Assembly: GCA_963969495.1 (NCBI GenBank)
Contig: OZ018323.1
Coordinates: 81,292,919 to 81,356,918, forward strand
Source of the DNA: Ceratothoa steindachneri
Taxonomy: Eukaryota; Arthropoda; Malacostraca; Isopoda; Cymothoidae
Length of the DNA: 64,000 nucleotides
Direction: 5' to 3'
The position numbers and the translations under genes were made by a program. Positions within the stretch are counted from its first letter, which is position 1; every line of letters begins with the position of its first letter. The notes below the pieces were generated by a model. It had not been told where the DNA came from, made no database searches, and saw only the letters and a program-made list of their open reading frames with translations. Below are positions 29,198 through 40,986 of this stretch, in pieces.

Positions 29198-29870
29198 GAA
29201 AAACCACTGTTTTTAAGTATAAAGTTTATTAGAACGGGACTAGTTTCGATATGTAGCTTGCCATATCATCTTCAGCCGTTTACGGCTGTAATTTTCGTCT
29301 GCTTGACTCTGGGCACGTCCTTGAATGCGACAGCGAGCCATCTGTTGTTCCGGGAGTTAACCTTCTGGTGTTGGCATAAATTCTTCTCCTCGGAGAATAA
29401 CCGCAGCATGTCTGGCTCAATGAGTGTTTCAATTTGTTGATGAGCTTCTTGGTCTGCTTGAGTCGCATATCCAGTATCGCCTTGGGCAGAAATTGCACCT
29501 TCCCCATCTTGTATGAAAAGTAGCGGAGGTCTTTATACACCACCAACCTGAAGAGTTGGACGAATTTCAGTGTTCTGATGGCGCCAGATCGTCAATCATG
29601 GGGTTTACTCTCTGGTGTCGTTTCGTAGTTAAATCCTGAATCTTCTAGAGCTTCTTTCTCACCTTTTGCTGACGTTGAAGATGTTTGAAATTACGAGTAC
29701 CTTGTTTGTTTGTTTCTTCCGCGCGGAATCCAAGAAGGACGCCATACCTCTTCTACAACATGGTGGGGTTTAAAATTTTCCATAATCAATTATTCTACCA
29801 AAAAGTAAAGCAAAAATGTTTATTGTTTCTAAAAATAAAAAGAGCGACAGCAAAAGTAAAAAAAAATATG

Positions 29871-29872
<2 letters not shown>
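29194..29872 (-). mobile_element. Penelope-like element tail between two TA tracts
   Basis: The - strand carries the terminal signature: CTGAAGATG (ending at 29,275), a perfect 6-bp stem GATATG/CATATC (29,262-29,267 with 29,248-29,253), then GAAAC at 29,243-29,247 and an AATAAA nearby. The rest reads an 88-codon - strand frame without a domain I can name. Bounded by (TA)n at 29,146-29,193 and 29,873-29,931, it looks like a truncated PLE inside a TA array. Confidence 0.5.

Positions 29873-29958
<86 letters not shown>
29873..29958. repeat. Compound (TA)n(TG)n microsatellite
   Basis: TA dinucleotides to 29,931, then TG dinucleotides to 29,958. Confidence 0.98.
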
Positions 29959-30405
29959 GAAGATAACGGTGAACCACAATATTTCAATCAAGATTTTATT
30001 TATAACTATCGGACTAGTTTCGACAACGTGCCATTTTCAACTAATAATGAAGAAGCTAGGCTGGAGATTAATAGCGAATCTTTCAGTGGTTATCTTTGCG
30101 CAGTTTTTAATTCGAATGCTAATGTGAAATATCAAAATATACCCAAAAGGTTTTTTAACACTTTAAAACTTTTACAGAAAGACCAAGACATACTGATAAC
30201 AAAATCCGACAAAACTAATCAAATTATTGCGATGGATAAAACTCAATATTCGCACAAATTAAATGATCTCTTAAGTGACAACACTACATATGAAATTTTA
30301 AATTCTAATCCTCTGAACAACAAGACGAAATCCTTTAATGACGCTGTCGGGGTATTGTTTTTGTTGCTTTATTATTCTTTTCTGTCAGAGAATTTATATG
30401 TTCAA
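29959..30405 (+). mobile_element. Penelope-like element, inverted tail plus N-terminal coding fragment
   Basis: Next to the TG tract is a diverged terminal signature on the - strand (GAAAC at 30,017-30,021, 59 bp from the tract). From about 30,120 the + strand reads LLQKDQDILITKSDKTNQII and later YSHKLNDLLSDNTTYEIL. This is the conserved PLE N-terminal block with its (I/V)TK-D motif. The frame stops at 30,405 before any RT motif. A tail pointing left joined to a 5' region pointing right is the kind of partly inverted structure known for PLEs. Confidence 0.65.
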
Positions 30406-31287
30406 TGACTTTAGCGCGCCAGTCTGACCCTATTTCTTATGAAAGACAACAATACTTCTATATTGGCTGAGTGGACATTTGCTTCCTTTATTATTGAGAG
30501 TGCAACAGCGTTTAATCCATTTTAAGGAAAGAGCCAGTTAAACACGTAATGGATCCATTGAAACACCAGAATTATCCAAAAATAAATATATATTTTAAAT
30601 TTATCAATTAACTTCCAACATCAAATATTTGCAATCACCTAATAAGTTTAACGGATCTAACAATGCTTGAAACCGAGCCTATTTCAGAAGCTAATCATGC
30701 CCAAATCAAATTAGGCTCCAAGTAAACAAACCAATTGCCGATTAGTTATTTTATAGTGACCCTTTTAGATTAGCATTAAACTCCAATTTAAGTTTCACTC
30801 TTCTAACTGTAACTATGACGGGGTTCACTAACAATTGTCTCTACTTCAGTTAATTTGATACCGTATTAAACTCCTACTAAATCAATACAAATATAAATGG
30901 TCATTCTGACTTACATGAACGAAAGGATCAGGGTTGCCGGTTGTCGCTATATTGCTTTTATCCCGCTTCGTTGGGTTGAAGCGGCCGATTGTAAGTTTTC
31001 AACGAGATGGGAGGGGGATAGGGGACCCGCTACCAAATTCTTCGGTTCTACGTTAAAAAGCGGAGAGCGGAGTTGTACTATCTGTCTCAAGGAGTGCTCC
31101 TCTGGGTGCTCTTGAAGCCCTTTTGTATCCTAGTCTTCTTCGAGGGGTTGCCCAACTGGATTTTTGGGTATACGAGGTGATTTTGAATGTACTTGAAAAA
31201 TTGGATCTTCCTCGGGTATTGAATCTTCTTCTCTCTCCGTTATTTAGATCGCAATTTGGGAGTCACTCGAGGGTGACCGGGTCTTCT
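30406..31287. other. Intergenic DNA, nothing recognised
   Basis: No domain was found. Frames near 30.9-31.4 kb look like chance frames leading into the duplication below. Confidence 0.35.
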
Positions 31288-31692
31288 ATTCTCTTACTTG
31301 CGAAATTCCTGTTTGGCACTAGGAATGTTGGTCCAGCCAGGCTTCTTACTAAGCCTGTAAAGGATACTTTGGTCTGGCACCGATACAAAACGTGACATTT
31401 CTAAGTAGTAGAAGAATGATCTCGAAACTGGGTGAAGGACCGATCTCTTCGATCTGGTCCTCTATCGTCTCTCACCGAATAATAATAATCTCTACTCTTA
31501 CTTGCAAAATTCCTGTTTGGCATTAGGAATTGTGATCCAGTCAGATTTCTTCTACGTCTGTAAAGGATACTTCGGTCTGGCACCGATATAAAACGTGACG
31601 TTTCTAAGTAGTAGAAGAATGATCTTGAAACTGGATGAAGGACCGATCTCCTCGATCTGGTCCTCTATCGTCTCTCACCAAATGATAATACT
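31288..31692. repeat. Direct tandem duplication, period ~204 bp, two copies
   Basis: CTCTTACTTG at 31,291 recurs at 31,495. The copies share AAATTCCTGTTTGGCA, GTCTGGCACCGATA and a long AAGTAGTAGAAGAATGATCT stretch with a few substitutions. Confidence 0.9.
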
Positions 31693-32327
31693 TTTCTTTC
31701 CTTATGGAGCTTATTTATAGCCTGGCAACCACCCCATCTAAGAGGGAAGGGGTGAGGCCGCAGAGGGGAGAGCAAGGGGTGAGGGGAGGGTGGCACCGCG
31801 GTGCCCAGGTCGGCTTCTTAATTAGAGGCACCGACGACCATCACAATCCTTGTTGTTCTTTTTTTCGAACTGGCACCGCTTTTGGTGACGATTTAACTGC
31901 GGGCCTCAGGACCTCGTAGGTAATCGAATCCTTTGAGCGCTGCGTAATGGCCTTTAGTGGTCACCTTGGCACAGCGGCTCGCTCCCGACTACCTATGCGG
32001 CGGGGAGATCAAGAGGGTAGGCCGTTTGACTGTTAGTCAGCTGGCTAAAGCCCCTTAGCCTCTCCTTATGTGGCTCGATTCTCTCGCTTTCTCCGAAGGG
32101 GAACTTTAATGTGTATGTCCACCTGGCCCTCCATGTGGCTTTAAGTTGTAATTCCTCTACAGAATCCATTAGAAAAATCTGAATTTACCAAAAAATTTTA
32201 AACAATCAACCCCTCCCTTCATTACATCGGACCTTATTGCCAAAATTAAAAATCTTTACCTTAGTGGTAAAAAACTGTTAACTTTGACATAAATAGTTTG
32301 TTTACAAAAGTCCCGGTCGATAAAGCA
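31693..32327. other. Intergenic DNA, nothing recognised
   Basis: No gene or recognisable element between the 204-bp duplication and the dispersed repeat. Confidence 0.35.
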
Positions 32328-32830
32328 GGGTCAAGTTGACTGGGGCGGAGTTCCGACGGGAGAGTTTCTTGCCTTTGCGCTCGTGTAGACGAAAATGGAG
32401 CCAAACCGAGAAGTGACGTTTCTCGTGCCTGATAGCGGGCTGGTACTAACTTGACCCTGCTGAGCCTGGTGTTAGATACCGGCTGATGATGGGGTGCAAT
32501 CGCCTCCGGCCAAGGAGGGGATTCTCCCAAGGTAAACACGAAACTGGGGGATGGACGTCTTCCAGCCAAGAATTTGCGATAATAGAAGTCCTTTCTCGTT
32601 CTCGCATGCTTCAAGAAGGTTGACGGGAGGCAAGATTGCCCCAAGGCTTGGGGAAGGGGAGAACCTCCATGAGTAAACACAGCTGCGTTTCAAAAGCCTC
32701 TTCGCTTGATTCTTAGGCTTAGGCTCGTCCTGTTGTCCTTTGGTCTCGTGTTTGGGAGTCACGTGGGTTTCTAGGGTCCACGTGGGGCTCCTTGACTCTA
32801 TTCTTTCACATCTTCTCCCTTCCGAAAGAT
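32328..32830. repeat. Dispersed repeat R, copy 1
   Basis: Shares long blocks in the same orientation with 40,987-41,366, for example GGAGTTCCGACGGGAGAGTT, GCCTTTGCGCTCGTGTAGAC and GGATGGACGTCTTCCAGCCA. This copy has a 14-bp inverted repeat, AGCAGGGTCAAGTT / AACTTGACCCTGCT (about 32,325 and 32,450). The two copies flank the Gmr1-like element and could be its LTRs, but this is unproven. Confidence 0.8.
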
Positions 32831-33291
32831 GACGCTTTTCAACTTTGGGGCAAAGGGGGATAAAAAAAAGTTAGACTGGGGAAGGTGCGTTCCAAATTTT
32901 CGGTCTCGAGGGTACAATCAATGGGGGAAATGCCTAACCTGTGTTGATACAGATTTACATAGATAAAGCTCATGACTAATCCGAGTATCTAAGAAATTTA
33001 ATTGAACCGCTACAATAAAAAAAAAGAACATTCGACATACAAAGTTTATCTCGAATCGAGGCTCACTCACCTCGGTTCATTAGTGACCAAAATTATACAG
33101 GAAAAGAAACAAGAATGTTTTTCATAAATACATGGTACAAAATAACGTCATAGAAATATATAAATGAATAAATAGTATTGTGCAACTATAAATGGAGATA
33201 TATGTATAGAAGGTTACTAGGACAATAAAGGTATACAGTACAAAGACAAAAAAAATTACAAGGGCGTCTTCTTCTTGCCGACATACGATAA

Positions 33292-33399
<108 letters not shown>

Positions 33400-33469
33400 A
33401 GGAATCAATCAGGACAAAAAAAAGAAAAGAAAATGTCTCCTCTTTTACAATTAGCTCGGGTTAGGGCCC

Positions 33470-33840
33470 AAGGGGTTTCGGCTGAGGCTGTCTGGTAAAC
33501 AATTTTCCGACTCTTTTATGTACATAACCTTATAGCGAAACTCCTGTAGAAGTAAATTCCAACGCATGATTCTTCCATTGTTGTTCTTAACATTATGTAA
33601 ATATGCGAGAGGTTAGTGATCTGTCTTGATCACAAACTCTTTTCCTACAAGGTATAATGCGAATTTCTGGACCCCCCAGACTATGGCAAGTGCTTCTCGC
33701 GTGGGAGGACTTTGCAACTAGCGTACGTTACCGGGTGGCTTTCACTATCCTCTCCATATTGCAATAGAACACAGCCTATGCTCGCTTTGCTCGCATCTGT
33801 CCGGATTCTGAAAGGCTTACTGGGATTAGCTAACCAAGAA
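33470..33840 (-). pseudogene. Gmr1-like retroelement: RNase H domain
   Basis: The - strand reads FRIRTDASKASIGCVLLQYG (the RNase H start with its catalytic Asp), then TREALAIVWGVQKFALYLVG and EFVIKTDH followed by a stop. NNGRIMRWNLLLQEF and SENCLPDSLSRNPLG close the domain. These are standard phrases of Ty3/gypsy RNase H. It is the last domain of the polyprotein and has at least two stops. Confidence 0.85.
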
Positions 33841-34760
33841 TAGGGGCGGACACCAATTTACCTATTAGTTGTTGGAAGTGAAAAATGGTTTTCGGAGTCC
33901 AAATAATGCGGTCGGGAGATTTCTCTTGCAGGAGGTTGAATAAGGGGGCTGAGAGTAACTCAAAATTGAGAACAAACCGCCGATAAAACGAAGCAGATCC
34001 CATGAAAGATCTTAACTGCTTCTTATTACAGGGGGGAGGCATGTCTACGATGTCTCGAGCTTTGTTTTCTTGGGGGACAAGTTAGCTATTTCCGATGTGA
34101 AACCCGAGGTACTTGATGTTATCATATGCAAATTGGAATTTGCTTGGGTCATTCATGAGGCCGTGTTTACGCAGCCGACGCAACAGGGCTTGGAGGGCGA
34201 CCACGTGCTGGTCCCGTTCTCGAATGGCGACTTAGATATTGTCGAAGTAGAACGTTACGTTAGACAACCCATCCAAAATCCTGCGCATCATACGGTTGTA
34301 GTTACTATAAGCGTAACCAGGCCAAAGTGGAGCCGGCGGGACAACATCAAGCCTTTATCTGTGGGGAAAGCCGTATATTTCCTTACATTTTCTTTCAGGG
34401 GAATTTGGTAGTAGGACTTAAAAAGGTCTAATTCTGTAATAAATTTGTCTTCTTCAAAAAGGTGGAGATTCTGATCGATTAATAGGATAGGTTTGGCGTC
34501 AAATACCGTCGTAAAGTTGAGTTTACGAAAGTCAACGCACATACGATATGAACTGTCTGGTTTTTTTTTACCATTACTATAGGGGAACAATAGTTAGAGT
34601 TGTAGGGCTCAATAATATGTAAACTAAGCAAAGTATTTACTTCGGTGTGAATGGGGATAGGGTACGGCTTGGAGCGGACTGGTTCTTGAGTGGTTAGAGC
34701 GATGTCGTGCTCAAACTGTGTGGCACATACCGGGACTTCGGAGAACACATCCCTGAACTG
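33830..34760 (-). pseudogene. Gmr1-like retroelement: reverse transcriptase
   Basis: Ty3-group RT in order on the - strand: PYPIPIHTEVNTLL and IIEPYNSNYCSPIVMVKKN (fingers), YRMCVDFRKLN, ELDLFKSYYQIPL (palm Asp present), then YFDNI at 34,235-34,249 where the family has YxDD. The second Asp is Asn, and the next codon is a stop. It ends with KQLRSFMGSASFYRRFV (connection). Frameshifts separate the blocks. The RT lies after the integrase in transcription order, the reverse of the usual Ty3 order. Confidence 0.88.
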
Positions 34761-34950
34761 ACTCAGCAGTGCTGTAGCTGACTCTTCTCATCTGGCATCA
34801 GTCAGCCGCGCGTCAATATCTAGAGCAGGAAGTGGTAACTCAGCGGCGCCGGACAAGGTGGGAAGCGGATAATCTTTGCCCTGCTCCACACAAACGACCT
34901 GTACTACATTCAGTGGATCTACGAGTTAGTTGGCTTCCATAGCCGACTCT

Positions 34951-36000
34951 TCATCGAGGGGCCACGATGTTATTAACACAGCCTCGACGATGGTATTTCT
35001 TCAGCATATTAATGTGGAAGAATTTTTCTACTGAGGGTGTTTTAATCAAATAGTCAACAGGGCCACGTCTCTCAAGGAGCGGAAAGGGGCCCTTCCACTG
35101 AATGAGAAGTTTGTTATTCTCGTTTGGGAGTAACAACAACACTTCGTCACCGGGCTTAAATCTTCGTTCCTACAACTTGACATCGAAGTACGTCTTGTAC
35201 TCCAGATTGAGGTCTGCGTTCTGGTACGTAATCTCAGCGCACTTCTCTAATCTTCGGGGGAGATGCATTAGATACGAGTACGAAAATTGTATCTCGTTGT
35301 CGAGTTCACGGTTGGAGAACAGTTCTTTTAATATGCTCATTGGACCACGGACATTTCGCCCGTACAACAACTCAATTGAAGCAAATCCCAGGGTACGGCG
35401 AGGGATTTCTCTTTAGGAAAATAATACAACTGGCAAATATCGATGCCACTCTCGAGGTCGTTCCGCGCACAACTTCTTCAAAATGGACTTTAGAGTTCCA
35501 TTTATTTTAATCTCTCACAGATCCTGTTTGCAGCAAGGTGGAACGTGGTGGTAAAATGAGGTTTTACTATCAACAATTTTCCTACATATTCCATCAGCTC
35601 GGAGTTAAACTGACAGCCTCGGTCAGATAAAACCTCCTTCGGTATTCCAACCGGAGAGAAAATGGAAATGAGGTCTTTCGCGCATGTGACGCTGTCTATC
35701 CTCTTTAATGGAATGGAGCCAATGAGGTCGATGGCCGCACAGGAGAAGGGCTCAGAAATGATGGGTCCCTTCTGAAGAGGAGCGGGTTTGATGAGTCATT
35801 TTTGCCGAGATCTTCTGACAAATGTCGTACGATCTGAAGTAATTCGAGATGTCTCTGCAGCTCCCGGCCAAAAGAAATACTTAAAAATTCTTGGCGCTGT
35901 TTTGTTGTGGCTAAAATGGCCAGAAAACAAACTGTGGTGGTCAGTTTTTAGAATGAACGAGATTTGGAGAGGGGAACGCATAATGCGTGAGCCTCGGTGC
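34951..36000 (-). pseudogene. Gmr1-like retroelement: integrase, upstream of RT
   Basis: Reading the - strand from 36.0 kb: the zinc-binding H2C2 region (HHSLFSGHFSHNKTAPRIF, FFWPG), then the catalytic core with AAIDLIGSIPLK (first Asp, near 35,720) and PKEVLSDRGCQFNSEL (second Asp, near 35,625). INGTLKSILKKLC follows, where the family's Glu lies just upstream; here that position cannot be assigned because of nearby stops. Then LLYGRNVRGPMSILKE and a C-terminal GPF-type module (KLLIQWKGPFPLLERRGPVD, FFHINMLKKYHRR). Stops and frameshifts occur throughout. Confidence 0.87.
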
Positions 36001-36189
36001 TATTTCATTCTGAGCAAGCACGGTACAACAGCCCTTCCTTCTCGAAGTAAGAAATGATTTTGTTAGGCGAACGAATTCTCGCTCGTTGCTCCGAGCTTTT
36101 TCTTAGAGTGGAAGGAGGGACTCACACTTCTCCTGGTTTTGAACGAAACCTTCGCTCATAACTCCGATGAATTCGGAGTCGAAGGGGGC

Positions 36190-36560
36190 TTTAAGAGAAG
36201 CTGGCGTCTCCGTGTCCCTTTCTTGATTGGGCTCGTGTGACGACGGGTTGAGCTACCGGGTTGGAAGAAACCAGGGGCACTGTCCTACTATCATGAAACA
36301 GAATTATATAGAGGCTGACTGACACCACTTCAGCCCAGCCGGTGAAATATTGGCATGCCAGATGGAAATTTACTATGGTGAAGCGGTTTGCGCGTCCCAG
36401 GTAGTCATAGACTACCGCAGATTTTTCGTAGTTCAGGGATACTGGTGGAAGCAGCTCGTCAGAAACCATTATACAGCTGCATCCTGTATCTCGGACGAGG
36501 GTGGAGACTCTTTAATGCTCCGGTCTTGAATTTCAGACTTCCAGTAGAGCTTTCATCGTC
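36190..36560 (-). pseudogene. Gmr1-like retroelement: aspartic protease
   Basis: The - strand reads VSTLVRDTGCSCIMVSDELL near 36,455-36,515. This is the retropepsin active site (Asp-Thr-Gly) in the L-R-D-T-G-C context common in Ty3-group elements. FHDSRTVPLVSSNPVAQPV follows in a later frame. It sits between the gag zinc knuckle and the integrase, as expected. Confidence 0.75.
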
Positions 36561-36639
36561 AGTTCCTGACGATGGTGGCGCTCGGGCGGCCGTCACTTGG
36601 TGTACCTGGTTGACAAAAGTACTACGAAGTTGGGAGTTC

Positions 36640-37455
36640 TAGGGGCAGTTAGATCGTAAATGGCCTTCTACGACGAAGGTGAAGCATACAATGTGCCTCC
36701 TGGGGAAGGATGGCACAGGAAAATTTGATGTAAATTGTTTAATATCCCGGAGTTCTGACGGCGAGAAATTTCTGGGTTTTGAAGGGCCAGTTACCTTATC
36801 GAACTTACTGGGATTGCATGGAGGAAATCTTAGGTTGTTTCTTATTTTCCTTCGGGTAAAAATTATGGGTCGCCGCGTATACATCAACCTCTTTGACGCA
36901 TTCTTTGAAGGTGTAGCATCTACGATCCTTCACGAATGAACGAATTTTTGAAGGGAGCGAAGCCAAGAACTGGTCTTTCGGGACAAAATCGACTAGGGAG
37001 TCATAGTCATGGGCAATTTTAGACGAGCCTTTGGAGGGTATAGCCAAACTGACGGAAAGTTTGGTTAGGCTGGGTTCGGGCGTGACGAAACTTGGGTCGT
37101 TTAAAATCAGGGGTCATATTATACACCGAGAGAAGATCCGATTTCAAGGTGGAATAATCAATCGTAGCTTCAGACGGGAGGGAGGGAAATAACTTTGTCC
37201 CGGACTTGCGAACTAAGTAAGGGGAGGAGCTTGGCGACACCGTCTGCCTCCATGTGTCAATTATTCACTTCAAGAATCTTTTCGAAGTGAGTTAAGTAAG
37301 ATCCGAAATCCTCGCCTTCTTTAAAAACGGGGACCTTCACCAATGCTGACTGGGGAATTTCAGCTCGAGAATTGATAGAGAGGATCTCGTCCTTCGCTCG
37401 ACTTAATTCAAGTTCATGCTGGCATATTTCTCTCCTTTCTTCCATCGCTTGCACT
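36640..37455 (-). pseudogene. Gmr1-like retroelement: gag with damaged zinc knuckle
   Basis: Three overlapping - strand frames make up a gag-like protein. The parts are a charged N-terminus (EERREICQHELELSR) leading to VPVFKEGEDFGSYLTHFEKI; a SCAN-like capsid segment (DFKRPKFRHARTQPNQTFRQ); then VPKDQFLASLPSKIRSFVKD; and a knuckle HIVCFTFVVEGHLRSNC near 36,675. In the CX2CX4HX4C knuckle the second Cys is Phe. The frameshifts make it non-functional. Confidence 0.8.
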
Positions 37456-39027
37456 TATTGTTCTCTTGCTTTATTTCTGCTCTTTCGTTCCTTTCCTCTT
37501 CTATGATATATGTAGAAGTCTAAATACCACGTACATTAGTGTACGCGGAAATACCACGACACAAGCTGCGCGCCCCTCCCGTATTCCAAATTCGCCTTTC
37601 GCCTCGAATTTCCTCCACCCCTTTTCGCACCAAAGAGATGGCCGTTCAGAAAAATGTCTGTCGCTAAAAGACACCTGCTAGCCGACGAAGGTCCGAGTTT
37701 TCGCGCCGTCGTAAACCGCGACGTGGAGCAAGGATAGCTCGAAGGTGTGAAAGATTTACTCCGTCTGGCAACAGATGAAAAGCTCTCTCCCAATTTTTGC
37801 TCGTGAGGGAAATAAAAGGGAAACTTCTCCCTGGAGTCAGGCAGAAGATTTTGGACCTACGTTGAGTGTGTGGAGCTCGTTCCACAAAGGAAACAGTTCG
37901 CCCGTTGCAAGGAAGAAACTTCTCGAGGAATTGGTTGTTGCCGTCACGGTACTTGTAGGTGCCAAACTTCTCGCAGACCTCCCCCCCCTTCAGAGTCAGA
38001 GGTTACACAGGACCTCGCTCTACGGATTATCATAGACGTAGCTAGGTAATCGGTTTTGGCTATCCACTCCAGGAGCCGAATAACCGGATAGTCACTTCGA
38101 GGAAGAAGAAGTCCGATTTGAGCCACAATTTGTCTCGCCTTCGTGATCCGGCATAGCATCATTATATCACCAGTCTAGGATTACCTTCTCATTCGGTAAT
38201 CTCGGGCGGCCAGACTAAGTGCGATCATCATCACCAGAAAAATATCTTCACTGTCATTCTCAAAAATACTTACGAACTCAAAGGTATCGTTAAAGGGAAT
38301 TTTCACCACCCCTAACTTCACCAGTTTATTCATTAACTAAAATTCCCATTCCGAGCCCATAACCTCGAGTATTATAAGTGATTAATTCAGTGCTTAATTC
38401 AATAATATTATTCCATTCATTCTGTCGGGTGCCATTAAGACGCAAGCATCCTAGTGAGTAATTTTCAAGTATAATCCCCACGACATTATGTATACTTACT
38501 TATTCAGTGCAAATATTAATTCTATTTATAACTTTATACACTGTTTCATATTTCTAATTCATGTACATTCAAGATTATTTTTGTATATGTGTGTTTAACT
38601 ATTTTGGACAGTCCTTTGGCAATTATTAAGCAATCCACTCGGCTTAAATCTCAATATTACACAGGTCCACCCATGACTCGCTTTTACTGAGTGAGGGCAC
38701 ACTCTGGGGATCATTATCTTAATTTTTATCAAAAGGGAAGCACCGGAGTTATTCTTATTCACCGAAAGTGGCTACGGTAGGTGTATTAGATACACTTCAC
38801 CTCCGCTTTACCTCGGTGCAGTAATAAAATATATGTCCAGGAAGTGGGACTGGGATTACCCACTCATTAAACCTCGACAATATACGATAGAAGATCCTTG
38901 CCTGTTAAGCCAAGGGACTCGCCATGAAGCTTAAAACGCTCAACATACGACATATTGCGTGTGATAGTGGAAATAACGTACCTAATATAGATAGATAAAT
39001 AATTACTATATGTCGAGGTATAGCAGA

Positions 39028-39029
<2 letters not shown>
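37456..39029. other. Upstream flank of the Gmr1-like element; no gene seen
   Basis: In the transcription direction of the element this is its leader or LTR side. No LTR border, primer-binding site or domain could be fixed by eye. AT-rich from about 38,330 onwards. Confidence 0.35.

Positions 39030-39065
<36 letters not shown>
39030..39065. repeat. (TA)n microsatellite
   Basis: Pure TA, 37 bp left of the foldback element. Confidence 0.97.
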
Positions 39066-39068
<3 letters not shown>

Positions 39069-39101
39069 GAAAATCACATGACACGTGATATATAGATGTA
39101 T

Positions 39102-39167
39102 TTACAGGCCCAAGGAAAATGGAAAATTGGTAACACAACCCATTTTCCATTTTTCTTGGGTCTGTAA
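39102..39167. repeat. 66-bp foldback (hairpin) sequence between TA tracts
   Basis: Two 29-bp arms (39,102-39,130 and 39,139-39,167) are inverted copies differing at 3 positions; the left arm starts TTACAGGCCCAAGGAAAATG. The loop is 8 bp. Flanked by TA-rich sequence and followed directly by (TA)n. It may be a tiny MITE or the joined TIRs of a transposon. Confidence 0.85.

Positions 39168-39170
<3 letters not shown>

Positions 39171-39241
<71 letters not shown>
39171..39241. repeat. (TA)n microsatellite
   Basis: Pure TA immediately right of the foldback. Confidence 0.98.
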
Positions 39242-39244
<3 letters not shown>

Positions 39245-39599
39245 ATGGTGTGGATTTGATTAGCCGAGTGGTGTGGAATTGGGCGAAAAAACGCTCAGTT
39301 GACCTCTCCTCGGCTTCGTTACCAGATGATGTGGTTAAGCTAATAAGGGAAGGGGGAAGGAAACCGTTCCCCTGAGTACGCGGGCAAATAAAAAAAAAGA
39401 GACTGCAGATTGGCCGTTAATTACTTAGCTCTGGCTCAATGCTGCTCTGGGTTTTTTTTTCAAAAGTAGTAAAAAATAATATTTAATAACACAACAAAAC
39501 AAAGATAAATATTTACACAAATGAAGTGAAAATGGAATATCCAAGACTATGGGGTACTCGATAGTCTGGCGAAAAGGACAAATAAAGAGCTTAATGCAA

Positions 39600-40800
39600 G
39601 TACGAGGAGAGGTCAATAAGTTCTGCAATTCGGATATGAGGAAACGAGATATGAGGAAAAGCGTTTTATTATTTTTTCAATATAACTACCCTCGACTTCA
39701 ATGCAATTGCGCCACTTGTCCCTGAGGCTTCGAATTCCCGACAACCAGAAATCTACCGACTGCTGTACAATTCACTCCTGGACGGCGAGCTGGACATCTT
39801 CATCGTCCCCAAACCGCCATCCACGCAGTGCAGCCTTGAGCTGGTGGAATAAAAAGTAGTTGCTAGGGGACAGATCTAGACTGTAGGGGGGGGGGGAGGG
39901 GGGAAGCTCCTCGAATCCGCACTCGCGCAGGGCAGCTAAGGCAAATCTGGCCTTGTGCACAGGGGCATTGTCGTGGAGGAGCAGGACACCGCGTGTCAAC
40001 TTGCCGCGCCGTTTCTGACGGATGCACTTCTTCAACCCAGCCAGTTTTTCGGCGTAATTTTGGCCTGTGCTGGTCCTTCCACGAGGCGCATAGTCCACCA
40101 TCAACACTTCCTCAGAATCCCAGAAGATGGTGGCCATCATCTTCCCGGCTGAGGGTTAAGTCCGGAACTTGATGGGGTCGGAGAGCCCCTGTGCTTCCAG
40201 TCCATGCTTTTGAGCTTGGTTTCGGGATCCCATGATGGACCCACGTTTCATGACCTGTCACTATGCGTGACTCAAATCCCGCCGGGTCTTGGTTGTACAG
40301 GAGCAGCAGCTCCTCCGAACTTTGACGACGTTGAAGTCGATTATGGGGCGTGAGGTTTCGTAAGGTTTCTAGGGACCCAACGGGCAGAGACCTTAAGCGT
40401 GGCCAAATTGTCATGGATGATGTTCATAACACTTCCATGTGATATTCCAAGTTCTTGCTCGGTTTCTTCGTCCTTCATCCGTCGATTTTCGAGGATCATC
40501 CTCTCCACACAGGCCACATTGTCCTTGTTGGTCACGTCTGACGGGCGTCCTGGACGGGGTCATCTTCAAGGGACTCACGGCCATGGCGCAACTCCCTATT
40601 CCAGTGAGCAATGGTTGCATAGGAAGGGGCGGTGTCGGTGTACACTGCAACCATGCGCTCATGGATCTCTTTTACATTCTTGCCTTCCTCGGCCAAAAAT
40701 TTGATCACTGCGCGGTGCTCAACCTTCTCCATTGTTGAAAAATTTGTGACTGACGATCTGCGATCAGCTACTGCTTCTTAAATAGACGAGGCAGGAGCGT
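39600..40800 (-). pseudogene. mariner transposase, inactive copy
   Basis: On the - strand from about 40,732: MEKVEHRAVIKFLAEEGKNV and ATIAHWNRELRHGRESLEDD (N-terminal helix-turn-helix), DEETEQELGISHGSVMNIIH (second HTH), VTGHETWVHHG, VLLLHDNAPVHKARF and YSLDLSPSNYFLF. The motifs fit the D,D34D mariner family. The first Asp (TGDETW in the family) is His and the third (PSDY) is Asn; only HDN keeps its Asp. A G-run near 39,890 lengthens the spacing by two residues. At least three frameshifts split the frame. A TIR-like GGTCAATAAGTTCTGCAA lies near 39,612; its partner was not found. Confidence 0.88.
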
Positions 40801-40986
40801 GCGGCTGCAGGTCCTGAGTTATCTTAACTTGTCCTAACACTCCCACAAACAGCCACCCCCCCTTCCTCTGTTTTGCCATACCGGTCGCAAGACCTATTGA
40901 CCGCCCCTCGTAAATGACCAAATTCGGATTGATTCTTCAAAGGCTTTGCTGGTGAACGAGAACGGCCGTTGCGGGGAAATCGTCGA

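Noticed and set aside
29243..29275. Active hammerhead ribozyme
   Set aside because: The CTGANGA and GAAA boxes are present, but an extra base follows the first box and no stem III with the cleavage triplet could be placed.
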